Shown piece by piece: positions 54,125 through 64,000 of a stretch of 64,000 nucleotides of DNA. Position numbers and translations under genes: made by a program. The stretch's first letter is position 1. Every line of letters starts with the position of its first letter. A model generated the notes under the pieces. It was not told the origin of the DNA and searched no databases. It worked only from the letters and a program-made list of their open reading frames with translations. The DNA is from Leptodactylus fallax (taxonomy: Eukaryota > Chordata > Amphibia > Anura > Leptodactylidae), in contig CAMRHE010000329.1 in the NCBI GenBank assembly GCA_947044405.1, forward strand, positions 1,052,501-1,116,500, written 5' to 3'.

Positions 54125-54410
54125 GAGTACTGCTGCAAGAAAAAGAAGATCTGAAGTTACCAGTGCCAGAAGAAGATCTGAAACTAACAGTGAGTACTGC
54201 TACAACCAGAAGAAGATCTGAAGATACCAGTGAGTACTACTACAACCAGAAGTTCTTAGTGAGTACTGCTACAACCAGAAGAAGATCTGAAGAAACCAGT
54301 GAGTACTACTACAACCAGAAGTTCTTAGTGAGTACTGCTACAATCAGAAGAAGATCTGAAGTTACCGATGAGTCCTGCTACAATCAGAAGAAGATGAAGT
54401 GAAGTTACCA
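54125..54410. repeat. Minisatellite with 40 + 29 bp compound unit
   Basis: Units of AGTACTGCTACAACCAGAAG plus AAGATCTGAAGATACCAGTG (40 bp) alternate with AGTACTACTACAACCAGAAG plus TTCTTAGTG (29 bp). They form a 69 bp higher-order unit, repeated twice with partial copies either side. The 69 bp is a multiple of three, so one frame stays open, but nothing suggests it is translated. Confidence 0.88.
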
Positions 54411-54469
54411 GCAAGAAATCCCCACAAAGTCCCGTTGTTGAAGAAAAAATGCCCTGAATAGGTTACAAT

Positions 54470-55010
54470 GGGTCAAGGAACAAACAGACTGGCCAAAAGA
54501 GAAATGGCACAAATTTGGTGATTAAAAAACAAAATTGTTCTTTGTCAGATGACCTCCGAGTGCTAATTTCAAGCCACAATACGCTGGTGAAGACAGAAAA
54601 GTAAAGACATGATGGTGCAAAAATCATGTTATGTTGATCTCATACCATAGTGTTGGGCCTATATATCACATACGAGGGATCATGAATCAGTTTGAATATA
54701 TCAAAATAAAGATGAGATCATATTGTCCTATGCTGAAGAAGAAATGCCCTTGAAATGTGTGTTTCAACATGACAGTGACCCAAAACAGAGCTGACAAAAA
54801 GGATTGAGGTAATGGAGTTACCAGCCCAATCCCCTGTCCTCAATCCCATGGAGAATTTATAGGGTGACATCAAAAATGCGGTTTAAGTGGCAAAACCGAA
54901 AAATACAGAATGTGGTCCCATCTTCCGGGACTGAAATACCTATTTAGATGTGTCAAAAGTTGGTGGACTCAATGCAACAGTAATTCCAAGTAAATTAAAA
55001 ATTTAGGTTA
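54470..55010 (+). pseudogene. Fossil Tc1/mariner transposase tail
   Basis: Frames give VFQHDSDPKQS and, after a shift, PAQSPVLNPMENL, which are the second Asp and Glu regions of a Tc1 transposase. Upstream text is too decayed to place. No terminal repeats are seen. Confidence 0.55.
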
Positions 55011-55245
55011 TACATTACATTTTTTTGGCCTGAGCCAAGTACATACAGTATATGAATAGGAGGCGTAAGAAGTGATAGATGTCAGCAGACAGCTATCAAA
55101 TGTATATGGCCAGCCTTAGTTAATGATTGAATTTTAACACGTCTTGAAATTTCCATTGACATTTTATATAAAATTTTTTATAAAATATAAATTGAAATTT
55201 GAAGGTTTCATTATTGAAAAATAATATTTGTTTTATTCTTAGCAG

Positions 55246-55817
55246 ATGACTGTACCAGGAGCTCAGAGTTACGCCCAATATCTTCAGATCCTAAAAGAGA
55301 TGATGGTGGTATCACACAACATCCATATGGAATGCAAAAGCTTGCTAATACCCCAGATATAAACTCAGCCCAGGTCAAATCACAGACTGTTAAGCAAAAT
55401 AAAAGTCACAAAAGGGGAAAACATAAAGGATTTCACACGGGAGAGAAGCCATATTCATGTTCAGACTGTGGCAAAAGTTTTAGCTATCCATCAGTTCTTC
55501 TTAAACATGAGAGAGCTCACACAGGAGAGAAGCCATTGTCATGTTTGGAATGTGGAAAAATTTTTAAGGAGAAATCAAAACTTGTTAGGCATCAGAGAAT
55601 TCACACAGGAGTGAAGTCATTTTCATGTTCAGAATGTGGCAAATTTTTTAAGGAGAAATCGAAACTTGTTATACATCAGAGAATTCACACAGGAGAGAAG
55701 CCATTTACATGTTCAGAATGTGGCAAATCTTTTATTCAGAAAGCACATTTTTGTCGACATCAGAAAACTCACATGAGTGAGAAACCATTTTCATGTTCAG
55801 AATGTGACAAATGTTTT
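55246..55817 (+). CDS. KZNF-D terminal exon, 5' part (four fingers and half of a fifth)
   Basis: The acceptor TTATTCTTAGCAG ends at 55245 and the join is in phase 1. The pre-array region ends with a degenerate half finger ([10 protein letters not shown]). Four intact fingers follow. Helices [20 protein letters not shown] and [10 protein letters not shown] match KZNF-A. The fifth knuckle CSECDKCF is the L1 target site. Confidence 0.9.
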
Positions 55818-55837
55818 TTTTTTATATAACTGTAATT

Positions 55838-55843
55838 TTATTG
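55838..55843 (-). terminator. L1 poly(A) signal
   Basis: AATAAA on the minus strand about 15 bp before the A tail. Confidence 0.7.
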
Positions 55844-56059
55844 AAAAATTTTTCATTAACAAGGAATAAAGAAAAAACAAAAAAACAATAATAATCAAAC
55901 AAACAGGAAGCATTGAGGTAAATAGAGGCTATCTGCCTCCTCCCCCTTAAGCAATATGCATTTAAATTAAGCAGTGAACAAGGGAGGGGGGAATGGAGGG
56001 GTTAAGAAGACAAGGGTAGGACCAAAGGGAAGGGGGGGAGGGAAGGAGAGGACTAGAGA

Positions 56060-59000
56060 TCAGAGACCCTGTAATGTACAATACATGTCCCAGGGTGCCC
56101 AAATAGCCCCAAAGGCTTCCCGTGAATTATGTAGGCCAGCAGTCAGGTATTCAAGACTCCTCACATCCTTCATTCTAGCCACAAGCTCAAGACTAGATGG
56201 GGGACTCACCTTCTTCCAGTTTCTAGCTATGAGAGTTTTAGCTGCAGTACAAAGATGCAAGAAAAGCCTGGATGACTTATTGCTCAGGTGTCTGGGGGGA
56301 AGGTTCAGGAGATAAAGAAGAGGGTCAAGAGGAACCTCTTGCAAAAAGAGAGCAGTCGTCAGAGTCCTGACCTCCCTCCAAAAACCGAGGATGAGAGGGC
56401 ACGTCCAAAAGATATGGTGCAGGGTACCCACCGCAGCTCCACAGCGCCAGCATCATGGGGGAACTAATGGGTTTAAAGTATGAAGGAGAGCCGGGGTATG
56501 ATACCAATGCATCAACAGCTTATACTGCGTTTCCCTAAACGTAATGCACTGAGATGATTTCTGGGCCCGAGACCATACAATCCGCCACTGTTCCTGGGAG
56601 ATGGGTTTACCCACCGCCTCCTCCCATTTAAGCATATAGCGATGATTAACAGGAGAGCCTGTAGTTTGTGAGTTAAGAAGTTGGTAAATAGAGGATATAA
56701 AGCCCCTAGTGGACGTGCCTGCACGGCAAATCTTTTCAAAAGCGGTGGGGAGTGACACCTTAAGAGACCCATGGAGGGAGCGGACAAAGTGAACCACCTG
56801 CAAGTAATGGAACCATTCAGTACCTGGCAGGTTTTGATTAGCTGTAAGATAAGCAAAGGACCTGAGTTCCAAGGTTCCAGGGTCAACCATGTCAGCAATC
56901 CGGTAAAGGCCAGCTTCAGACCACACTTTAGTCATGGCAGAAGTCAGGCTCTCTGGGAGAAGGGGGTTGTATAGTATGGAGACCATAGATGAGCGCGGGG
57001 ACATCAGGGAGAATCTAGCACAACAGGTAGACCAGATAGATCTAGTAAACCGAATGGGGCCCAACAGGTACGAGGCAGGGGGGGTGGGGGAGGAGCTGAC
57101 CCACAGAAGCGCGTTAGGATGCATGGGTGCCAGCCATAGCTTCTCTATCTGCACCCATCTGGTGTATGCTTGCATAGCCGCCCAGAATGGGATATGGCGT
57201 AAGTGGGCCGCCCAGTAATAATGTAACAGATGTGGGACAGCCATACCCCCAGACCCCCTATCCGCCAGCATAACAGATCTAGGTATTCGGTGTCGTTTTG
57301 CTTTCCAGATAAACTGGAAGATAGCTTTCTGTAGGTTCCGTAATTCTCCCCGAGGTATCGCGACTGGGAGCGTCTCGAAAAAATACAGTAGCTTCGGGAG
57401 GAGAGTCATCTTGACCGCAGCAATTCTCCCCAAAAGGGAGATAGGCAAGGGTTGCCATTTGTCCAATAGGGCTCTTAGCTCACAAAACAACCGCGGGTAG
57501 TTTGCCGAGTAGAGGGTCGCATAGGAGGTGGATATATGGACTCCCAGGTAGCGGATAGAGGACTCCCGCCACTGGAAATCGTAATTACTGCGGAGGAGAA
57601 GGAGAAGGTCCCGTGGGATGTTAAGTGGGAGTGCCTCAGTCTTCGCGGGGTTCACCTTATACCCTGAGAGATCACCATAGGTCTCTAGCGAGCGCAGCAA
57701 GTTTGGAAGGGTAGTATGAGGGGAGGTGAGAGTGAGGAGTACATCGTCCGCAAAGAGAGATATCTTAAATTCCTTATCTTGGACCATGATGCCCTTGATA
57801 TTAGGGTCTCGCCTAATCTTGGCCGCTAGCGGTTCAATGCAGAGGGCAAATATGATGGGTGACAGGGGGCAACCCTGCCTAGTGCCATTTCGAATAGGGA
57901 AGAAGGGCGAAGATGCATGGGGAAGCTTAATTGCTGCTGAGGGTAAGGAGTAAAGGGCCTGGATAGCTGTGAGAAACGGTCCCGTAAGCCCGAACGCCTT
58001 AAGCGTAGTATGCATAAACGACCAATTTATGCGGTCAAAAGCCTTTTCAGCGTCCAGGCTCAAGAGAAGGGCCGGGGTAGAATAATGATTGGCCACCTCC
58101 ACCAAATCCACAGTCCTCCTGGTGTTGTCACCACCCTGACGACAGGGGATGAATCCCACCTGGTCCTTATGGACAAGCAGAGGGAGCCAAGCATTCAGTC
58201 TATTGGCTAAGAGTTTGGTGAAAAGTTTCAGGTCCGTGTTCAGCAAAGCAATCGGTCGGTAGTTAGCACAATCCTGCAAGTCCTTACCCGGTTTAGGGAC
58301 CAATGTGAGTAGTGAAGAGAGCATAGTCGGGGGTATAGGGGAACCTGAAAGGAAGGAATTGAAGAGGGACAATAGATGAGCAGAGAGTTCACCCTGGAAA
58401 ACCTTATAATAATTGTAAGTGAACCCATCTGGGCCTGGGGCTTTCCCATTTGGGAGGTCCCTCAGGACCCCTTCTAGTTCCTCCCTGCTGATGGGGGTGT
58501 TCAGGGAGGTTAGGGCCTCAGGAGGAAGGCGTGGGAGACAACAATCCTTTAAATAGTCTTCCAGTAGTGTTGAGTCATCCCCAGGGAGTAGTGCTCGTGG
58601 GGGGGGTAAGTCATACAGCTTAGAGTAGTAAGAGTGGAACGCCAGCGCCACAGCATCAGGGTGATGTTGAAGAGTACCCGCGGGGTCACGGACAGAGTGT
58701 GGTGTGGAAGAGGCCCGATGATCCCTGAGGGTTCCTGCCAGGAGGGTATGAGATTTATTACCTCGTTCAAAAAACCGCTGACGGGTATAAAGGAGAAGTC
58801 GTTCCACATGGCGGGTCTCCAAATCACGGAGGTCCGCCCGGGCCAGGACCAAACGGCGAAGAACCCCCAGGGATGGATGCGCTGCCAAAGTCGTCGTAAG
58901 GGACCGAATACGGGCTTGGAGGAGCTGTTCCTGGGCCTGTCTGTCCCTTTTAAGCCTAGAAGCCAATGCGATACAGCATCCTCTCATGACCGCCTTATGG

Positions 59001-59869
59001 GCTTCCCAGAGAATGGCAAGAGAGTCTACCGAGCCTAAGTTGTCCCTAAAATAATCTATCAAGTGTGTGCGCAGGGTCTCGAGGGAGGTCGGCGAATTGA
59101 GCAGTGTTTCGTTAAGACGCCAATGACATTGGCGAGTAGGCACTGGAGTCGTAGATAAGGTAACCACGACTGGGGCATGATCAGACCAGGTGAGAGGGCC
59201 AATGTTCGTGTCCCTAAGCAAACGAAGAGCGGGAGCATTTCCAAAGAAGTAGTCAATGCGGGTGTGAGTGTTATGAGGGTGAGAAAAGAAGGTGTAGGAG
59301 CGCGCCGTAGGATTGTCCACTCGCCAAAGGTCATACAAAGAGTGGGCGCGGATCAGCCTGCGGAACTCCCTTGCAAGTTGGGCCAACCTATGGGGGGTTG
59401 GGCCCTGGGGTAACGCCAGACGATCCGCCCGTTCAGAGAAGACCATGTTAAAGTCTTCCCCCACCAGCCAAGCTGATGGTGGGAGAGCGCGCAGACGGGA
59501 GAATACCCGGCGCAAGAACGGGATCTGTGCTGAATTGGGGGCATAGACATTGCATAAAACAATCGGGGCACCATAAAGGAGCCCCTCCAAGATAACAAAC
59601 CGGCCACCTGGGTCTATGTGGGAAGTCGTCACTGTAATTGGGCAGGATCGAGAAAGAAGGATAGCCACCCCAGCTCTGCGTCGATTGTGGAAGGCTGAAA
59701 AAGCTACGGGAAAATAATGCTTAGCGAAGGCAAAAGTACCAGCGCGGTCAAAATGAGTCTCCTGAAGAAACGCCACATCCGCTCGTAAGGAGCGGAGTTC
59801 TCTAAGGACATGGCGCCTTTTAATGTTGGAACCCAGGCCTTTGACATTAATTGTCACGCACCTAACCAT
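56060..59869 (-). CDS. L1 ORF2: endonuclease and reverse transcriptase, one premature stop
   Basis: The start is ATG 59869 (MVRCVTINVKGLGSNIKRR). Endonuclease motifs are INVKGL, FLQETHF (Glu37), GEDFN, RIDYFF and SDHAPVV. Reverse transcriptase motifs are LVPKPGKD, NYRPIALLN, QVGFIP, LDAEKAFDRI, GTRQGCPLSP and FADDV, with the catalytic Asp pair at residues 708-709. A TGA at 56453-56455 ends the frame after 1138 residues. The same frame then stays open to 56060 (1269 codons in all) and encodes the C-terminal Cys/His knuckle CWRCGAAVGTLHHIFWTC. A single nonsense change therefore removes the last 131 codons. It reverse-transcribes L1 RNA at nicked chromosomal sites. GEDFN has Glu inserted in the usual GDFN. 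Frames on the plus strand are shadows. Confidence 0.93.
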
Positions 59870-60437
59870 TGGGACCCAGGATTGGAGGACAGTGGCGGAT
59901 TGCAATAAGCTTACCCATCTCACATGACGCTGGCAAGTTTCCCTCGGAGAGGCAAAAGGGCAATCCACAAACAGGAACCCAAAGTCGAGGCAGGGTCTCT
60001 AGATCAGGGAGGGGGGGGGAAAGAGAGGGAGGGAGGGAGGCAAAAGACATCATAAATGACAAAGTAAAAATAAAAACAGTTAAACAATACTTTGTGGGCG
60101 AGGCTAAGTCACTCGCCTGGGGACCAATGAGGGCAGCCAGAGGTCCAATCAGGATCAATGGCCGCACAGTCCAAGTATCCCCTTAGGGGGGAGAGCGTGG
60201 ACAGGAGGTCGGAGGGGAGGCGGTGGATCCCCAACCACCAGTAAAAAGAAGGAAGGAAGGGGAGTCACCGGAACCCCACCCCGCCCCCACTCCGCTAAAA
60301 CAATCCAATAATAAGCATAATAGATGAGACCCGTAGACCTAAAAAAGAAAAAAAGAGAAGCAAACATAACATTAAGGCATGCAGATTCCAAAGCACCACC
60401 GAGAAAAGGGAGAACGTCTCAAGGGGGGGCAGCCTCC

Positions 60438-61943
60438 TCAGGGATCAGTCTCCAGCCGGGGCCTCCGAGTGGTCACCACCGCGGAGGATGCATGACGTCG
60501 TCTGGGCTCCAATCGTTGCCAAACCGGTGGTGGGGGAGGGGGTGGAGAGAATAGCTCCCAGTCTGTTAAATCCGGCAGGGGAACATCCAATAGGTCACAG
60601 AAGAGAGGCAAATCCGCAAAGGAGCGAAGCGTAGCGGAGCGACCATCCCTACGAGCAATGAGAGCAAACGGAAATCCCCACCGGTAAGGAATTTGGTGCT
60701 CCTGAAGAATCTGGAGGAGGGGTCGGAGATGGCGGCGTTTCTGGAGGGTGATTAGCGACAGATCCTGATAGAATTGTAGTGGAGCTCCCTGAAACTCGAA
60801 GTCTTTGAGTTTGCGCACTTTGCTCATTATAGCCTCTTTAAGGGTGAAGTCGTGGAGGCAGCAGATGACATCACGGGGTGTGGCGGAAGATCCTCTGGGT
60901 CGAAGGGCTCGATGTGCCCTATCAAACTTAATTTTGTGGGACGGGGGCTCCTGCAGTATAGTGTTGAAGACAGCCTCCAGCAGAACAGGCAGATCCTCAG
61001 ATTGGTCAGCCTCTGGGAGTCCCTTGATGCGTATATTGTTGCGCCGGCCCCTGTTGTCAAGATCCTCCAAGTGGCGTTGCATGTCCCGTATAGCTGAACC
61101 CTGGTCAGTGGTAGTATCATGCAGTGAGGCAACATAGTCCCTGGTAGTGTCATGGTCATTCTCCAGCGTGTCCATTCGGTTAGCAATGGAGTGTAAATCA
61201 GTGCGGAGGGTAGCAATTTCAGATCGGAAGGATGCTGTGATTTCCGCAACCATACTTTTAAGGTCTTGTTTAGTAGTAAGTTGAGGAAGAAGGTCCGCCA
61301 TGGATGATGGTGCTGAAGATGGGCCTGGAATGCAGCTCTGGGGGTACAGGACTGGAGGGGGGGAGCCATAATCCTTGGGAGTGCGGGGCGGAGGAGCCCC
61401 TACGCCAGCGCCTTCCACCGCGCCATCCCCCCCTGAGCTATGGAGGGGAAGGGCGATGGGGGAAGATAGTAGATGGGGGGCCACAGAGACCAGCTCTGTG
61501 GCCACAGGCTGCAACTCATCAGCGGTGTAGGAGGGAGCAGAGCCACTGACCTCAGAACTCCTTGAGAAGCTGGAAACATCCGGGGTCCTCTCATGCCGCT
61601 CTGCCAGGAGTGCTGGTGAAGCAGAATGTAGTTGCTGGGACATCCCAGGGTGAGGAGACTGTGGGAGTACTCGTGCTGGGGAAACTCTGGGTTGCCCAGG
61701 CGCCGACAGGGATCTCTGTTGAAGCGGCACTCCGCTGGCTGACAGGGGGAGCGCGGGAGGAGAGAAGCTGCGCTGCGACCCCTGTGCCTGGAGAGCGGAG
61801 GAAATCCAAGATGGCCGCCCCGCAGCAGCCTGGCCCGGTAGAGAAGGCCGCTGGGCCAGAAAGGCGTCCAGGGTGGCCCCCCCAGACCTTTCCACGGGCG
61901 CTGGGGTGCCCGGGGCCACCTTCCTCGGTAAGCGCTTGCCCAT
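60438..61943 (-). CDS. L1 ORF1: RNA-binding protein, intact
   Basis: 501 codons from ATG 61943. The N-terminal 200 residues are Pro/Ser-rich and probably disordered. A predicted coiled coil covers about residues 215-290 with heptad-like Leu and Ile. The RRM-like domain starts at [11 protein letters not shown] and is followed by the C-terminal domain ([30 protein letters not shown]). A run of eight Pro is near the end. The protein coats L1 RNA as a trimer in the known family. It lies 568 bp upstream of ORF2. Confidence 0.93.
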   Translation of the reverse strand: MGKRLPRKVAPGTPAPVERSGGATLDAFLAQRPSLPGQAAAGRPSWISSALQAQGSQRSFSPPALPLSASGVPLQQRSLSAPGQPRVSPARVLPQSPHPGMSQQLHSASPALLAERHERTPDVSSFSRSSEVSGSAPSYTADELQPVATELVSVAPHLLSSPIALPLHSSGGDGAVEGAGVGAPPPRTPKDYGSPPPVLYPQSCIPGPSSAPSSMADLLPQLTTKQDLKSMVAEITASFRSEIATLRTDLHSIANRMDTLENDHDTTRDYVASLHDTTTDQGSAIRDMQRHLEDLDNRGRRNNIRIKGLPEADQSEDLPVLLEAVFNTILQEPPSHKIKFDRAHRALRPRGSSATPRDVICCLHDFTLKEAIMSKVRKLKDFEFQGAPLQFYQDLSLITLQKRRHLRPLLQILQEHQIPYRWGFPFALIARRDGRSATLRSFADLPLFCDLLDVPLPDLTDWELFSPPPPPPPVWQRLEPRRRHASSAVVTTRRPRLETDP

Positions 61944-62019
61944 ACTGCGCCTGCTGAGGGGTCCACGGGTCTCAGTAGCGAGCGGAGGAGCGGAGAAGGA
62001 CCTGCGCGCGTGCTACTCC

Positions 62020-62697
62020 ATGCGCGTCCAGGCCACGCCCCCAGAATGTGACAAATGTTTTAAGGTGAAATCACATCTTGTTATACATCAGAAAATTCAC
62101 ACAGGGGAGACGCCATTTTCATGTTCAGATTGTGGCAAATATTTTAGTTATAAATCAGATCTTGTTATACATCTTAGAACTCACACAGGAGAGAAGCCAT
62201 ATTCATGCTCAGAATGTGGCAAATGTTTTAGCTATCAATCACATTTGCTTCGACATCAGAGAAGTCACAAGGAGGGGACACAATTTTCATGTTCAGAATG
62301 TGGCAAATGTTTTAAGGAGAAATCATATCTTGTAACACATCAAAGAATTCACACAGGAGAGAAGCCATTTTCGTGTTCAGAATGTGGGAAATGTTTTAGC
62401 AGTAAATCAGCTCTTGTCGAGCATCAAAGAATGCACACAGGGGAGAATCTATTTCCATGTTCAGAATGTGGGAAATGTTTTAGTCGGGAGTCACATTTAT
62501 TTAATCATCAGAGAACTCACACAGGGGAGAAGCCATTTTCATGTCCCGAATGTGGGAAAAGTTTTAAGGAAAAATCAAAACTTGTTAGACATCAGAAAAT
62601 TCACATGGGGGAGAAGCCATATTCATGTCCAGAATGTGCAAAATCTTTTACTTTGAAATCACATCTTGTTCGACATCAAAAACGTCACATAGCTTGA
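62020..62697 (+). CDS. KZNF-D 3' fingers with an L1-antisense start
   Basis: The terminal exon resumes at 62062. The frame extends upstream without a stop through the duplicated target site into the antisense of the L1 5' end, where ATG at 62020 gives [14 protein letters not shown]. The first knuckle has lost its first Cys because the L1 supplies Pro. Seven complete fingers follow, and TGA ends at 62697. If the L1 5' end has antisense promoter activity, as in human L1, a KRAB-less seven-finger protein could be made. Only the open frame is seen; transcription is inferred. Confidence 0.6.
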   Translation: MRVQATPPECDKCFKVKSHLVIHQKIHTGETPFSCSDCGKYFSYKSDLVIHLRTHTGEKPYSCSECGKCFSYQSHLLRHQRSHKEGTQFSCSECGKCFKEKSYLVTHQRIHTGEKPFSCSECGKCFSSKSALVEHQRMHTGENLFPCSECGKCFSRESHLFNHQRTHTGEKPFSCPECGKSFKEKSKLVRHQKIHMGEKPYSCPECAKSFTLKSHLVRHQKRHIA

Positions 62698-62884
62698 CAT
62701 AATGTAATGTCAGCCACATAATCTTGGGTGAATATGCCCTGTAGGTTCTGCAAATGCTAGCTGACTGCTACTGGACTCAATCTGGAGAAGGAAGGTTCTT
62801 GAATATACTCTACCCGGCTATGTTGGTGCCAATATTTGTGTTGCTTGTAGACTCGTTATGTTATGAAAATGGTTGTTGTTGTTG

Positions 62885-62890
62885 AATAAA
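62885..62890 (+). terminator. Likely poly(A) signal of KZNF-D
   Basis: AATAAA 188 bp after the stop, in the same relative place as in KZNF-A. Confidence 0.5.
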
Positions 62891-63257
62891 AATTATCTTT
62901 TTAGAAACGAAGAAGTCATTTTTGTGTGCAGAATCTGGAAAATGATTGTCTTAGAAATTTAGATGTTAAACAACAGAGGGTAACCACGTTGCTTCCACAT
63001 TCAGTCGGATACTAGAAAATCTTGTGATGTCAGTAATGATAGGTATTTCCTGTGCAGAGGGGGCTTGGAGACATATGTGGTGACACAATCTGCGTCTTCT
63101 CATTAACCCCTTCATGCCACAGGCTTTTTTTGATTTTCAATTTTCATTTTTGACAGATCTATAAGCTAGAAAAAAAAAATTCAGAATGGGGTGAAATTGG
63201 AGAAAAACTGCACTTGTATTCTATGGATCAGTGTGAATCCAGGGAGGGGATACCATA
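62891..63257. other. 3' flank of KZNF-D
   Basis: No gene is seen. An ATTAACCCCTTCATGCC block near 63100 resembles the edge of a common frog repeat. Confidence 0.35.
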
Positions 63258-63259
63258 TA

Positions 63260-64000
63260 CAGTACAGACCAAAAGTTTGGACACACCTTCTCATTCAAGA
63301 GTTTTCTGTATTTTCATGACTATAAAAATTGTAGATTCACACTGAAGGCATCAAAACTATGAATTAACACATGTGGAATTATATACTTAACAAAAAAGTG
63401 TGAAACAACTGAAAATATGTCTTATATTCTAGGTTCTTCAAAGTAGCCACCTTTTGCTTTGATTACTGCTTTGCACACTCTTGGCATTCTCTTGATGAGC
63501 TTCAAGAGGTAGTCACATGAAATGGTTTTCACTTCACAGGTGTGCCCTGTCAGGTTTAATAAGTGGGATTTCTTGCCTTATAAATGGGGTTGGGACCATC
63601 AGTTGTGTTGTTCAGAAGTCAGGTGGATACACAGCTGATAGTCCTACTGAATGGAGTGTTAGAATTTGTATTATGGCAAGAAAAAAGCAGCTAAGTAAAG
63701 AAAAATGAGTGGCCATCATTACTTTAAGAAATGAAGGTCAGTCAGTCCGAAAAATTGGGAAAACTTTGAAAGTGTCCCCAAGTGCAGTGGCCAAAACCAT
63801 CAAGCGCTACAAAGAAACTGGCTCACATGAGGACCGCCCCAGGAAAGGAAGACCAAGAGTCACCTCTGTTGCGGAGGATAAGTTCATCCGAGTCACCAGC
63901 CTCAGAAATCGAAGGTTAACAGCAGCTCAGATTAGAGACCAGGTCAATGCCACACAGAGTTCTAGCATCAGACACATCTCTACAACAACTGTTAAGAGGA
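63260..64000 (+). mobile_element. Tc1-like transposon 5, left part, cut by the window edge
   Basis: TA at 63258-63259 is followed by CAGTACAGACCAAAAGTTTG. About 410 bp of non-coding sequence precedes the transposase start. The right half lies outside the window. Confidence 0.88.
63673..64000 (+). pseudogene. Tc1 transposase N-terminus with early stop, partial
   Basis: MARKKQLSKEK is followed by TGA at 63706-63708. The same frame then gives VAIITLRNEGQSVRKIGKTL, GRPRVTSVAEDK and RRLTAAQIRDQVN to the window end. The stop replaces what is probably an Arg codon (one C-to-T change). The two helix-turn-helix units are otherwise intact. Confidence 0.85.

Larger units (their letters stand above)
55818..62041 (-). 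mobile_element. Near-complete L1-type retrotransposon
   Basis: 6224 bp on the minus strand, flanked by a perfect 20 bp duplication (55798-55817 and 62042-62061, AGAATGTGACAAATGTTTT plus a leading C). The 3' end has a short A tail next to an AATAAA signal (complement at 55838-55843). The 5' end begins GGGGGCGTGG, with only about 98 bp before ORF1. ORF1 is open. ORF2 has one internal stop. This is full-length insertion by target-primed reverse transcription. Confidence 0.95.
52354..62697 (+). pseudogene. KZNF-D: KRAB-like zinc-finger gene split by an L1
   Basis: Coding exons are 52354-52431, 52561-52740, 52819-52942, 53026-53090, 53198-53300 and a terminal exon from 55246. The L1 at 55818-62041 interrupts the terminal exon. 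Apart from that insertion the frame is open from the ATG to the stop at 62697 and would give 585 codons with 12 fingers. Exons 1-5 are the closest match to KZNF-A. As it stands, translation from the normal start runs four codons into the L1 tail (after CDKC, reading FFFI then stop). The truncated product keeps KRAB and four fingers. The absence of any other lesion suggests a recent insertion. Confidence 0.88.

Noticed and set aside
56771..59546. Several plus-strand ORFs over L1 ORF2
   Set aside because: Shadows of a strongly coding minus strand, with no known domains.

Overview
The window is vertebrate nuclear DNA, most likely from an anuran amphibian. The evidence is the gene type and the repeats. 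Four genes encode C2H2 zinc-finger proteins whose short N-terminal exons carry the paired LTGE motifs and KRAB-like A box typical of frog oocyte and gastrula finger proteins. The repeats are several Tc1 families, L1-type LINEs, a DIRS-like retroelement and many TTAA, hAT and Harbinger-type MITEs. No prokaryotic signal is present. Introns have GT-AG ends and join in frame.

Layout: KZNF-A (+, 494-6152, 609 codons, 13 fingers) carries a dead Tc1 and nested MITEs in its last intron. From 6.2 to 16 kb the DNA is repeat-rich: a foldback element, decayed L1 pieces on both strands, a fossil Tc1 and a complete Tc1 with an open transposase (11961-13525). KZNF-B (-, 16031-20814, 607 codons, 12 fingers) follows, with MITEs in its last intron. 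From 21 to 30 kb lie TA microsatellites, a DIRS-like retroelement broken by three MITEs, a left-truncated Tc1 and another L1 fossil. KZNF-C (-, 30957-49590, 744 codons, 17 fingers) has a 14.2 kb first intron. That intron holds a truncated Sleeping-Beauty-like Tc1 and a 12.1 kb satellite of roughly 300 monomers of 35-41 bp. KZNF-D (+, 52354-62697) would have 585 codons and 12 fingers, but a 6.2 kb L1 flanked by a 20 bp target duplication splits its fifth finger. A fifth Tc1 runs off the right edge.

A and B are tail to tail, and C and D are head to head. Their KRAB exons and the short introns between them are almost identical in all four genes, while the finger arrays differ. A and D share finger types and upstream DNA. 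B and C share finger types, promoter DNA and intronic repeats. The locus therefore looks like a KRAB zinc-finger cluster that grew by duplication, keeps its effector module uniform, diversifies its DNA-binding arrays, and is itself heavily invaded by transposons. Such proteins normally bind transposon DNA and recruit silencing machinery, but no target can be read from this sequence alone.
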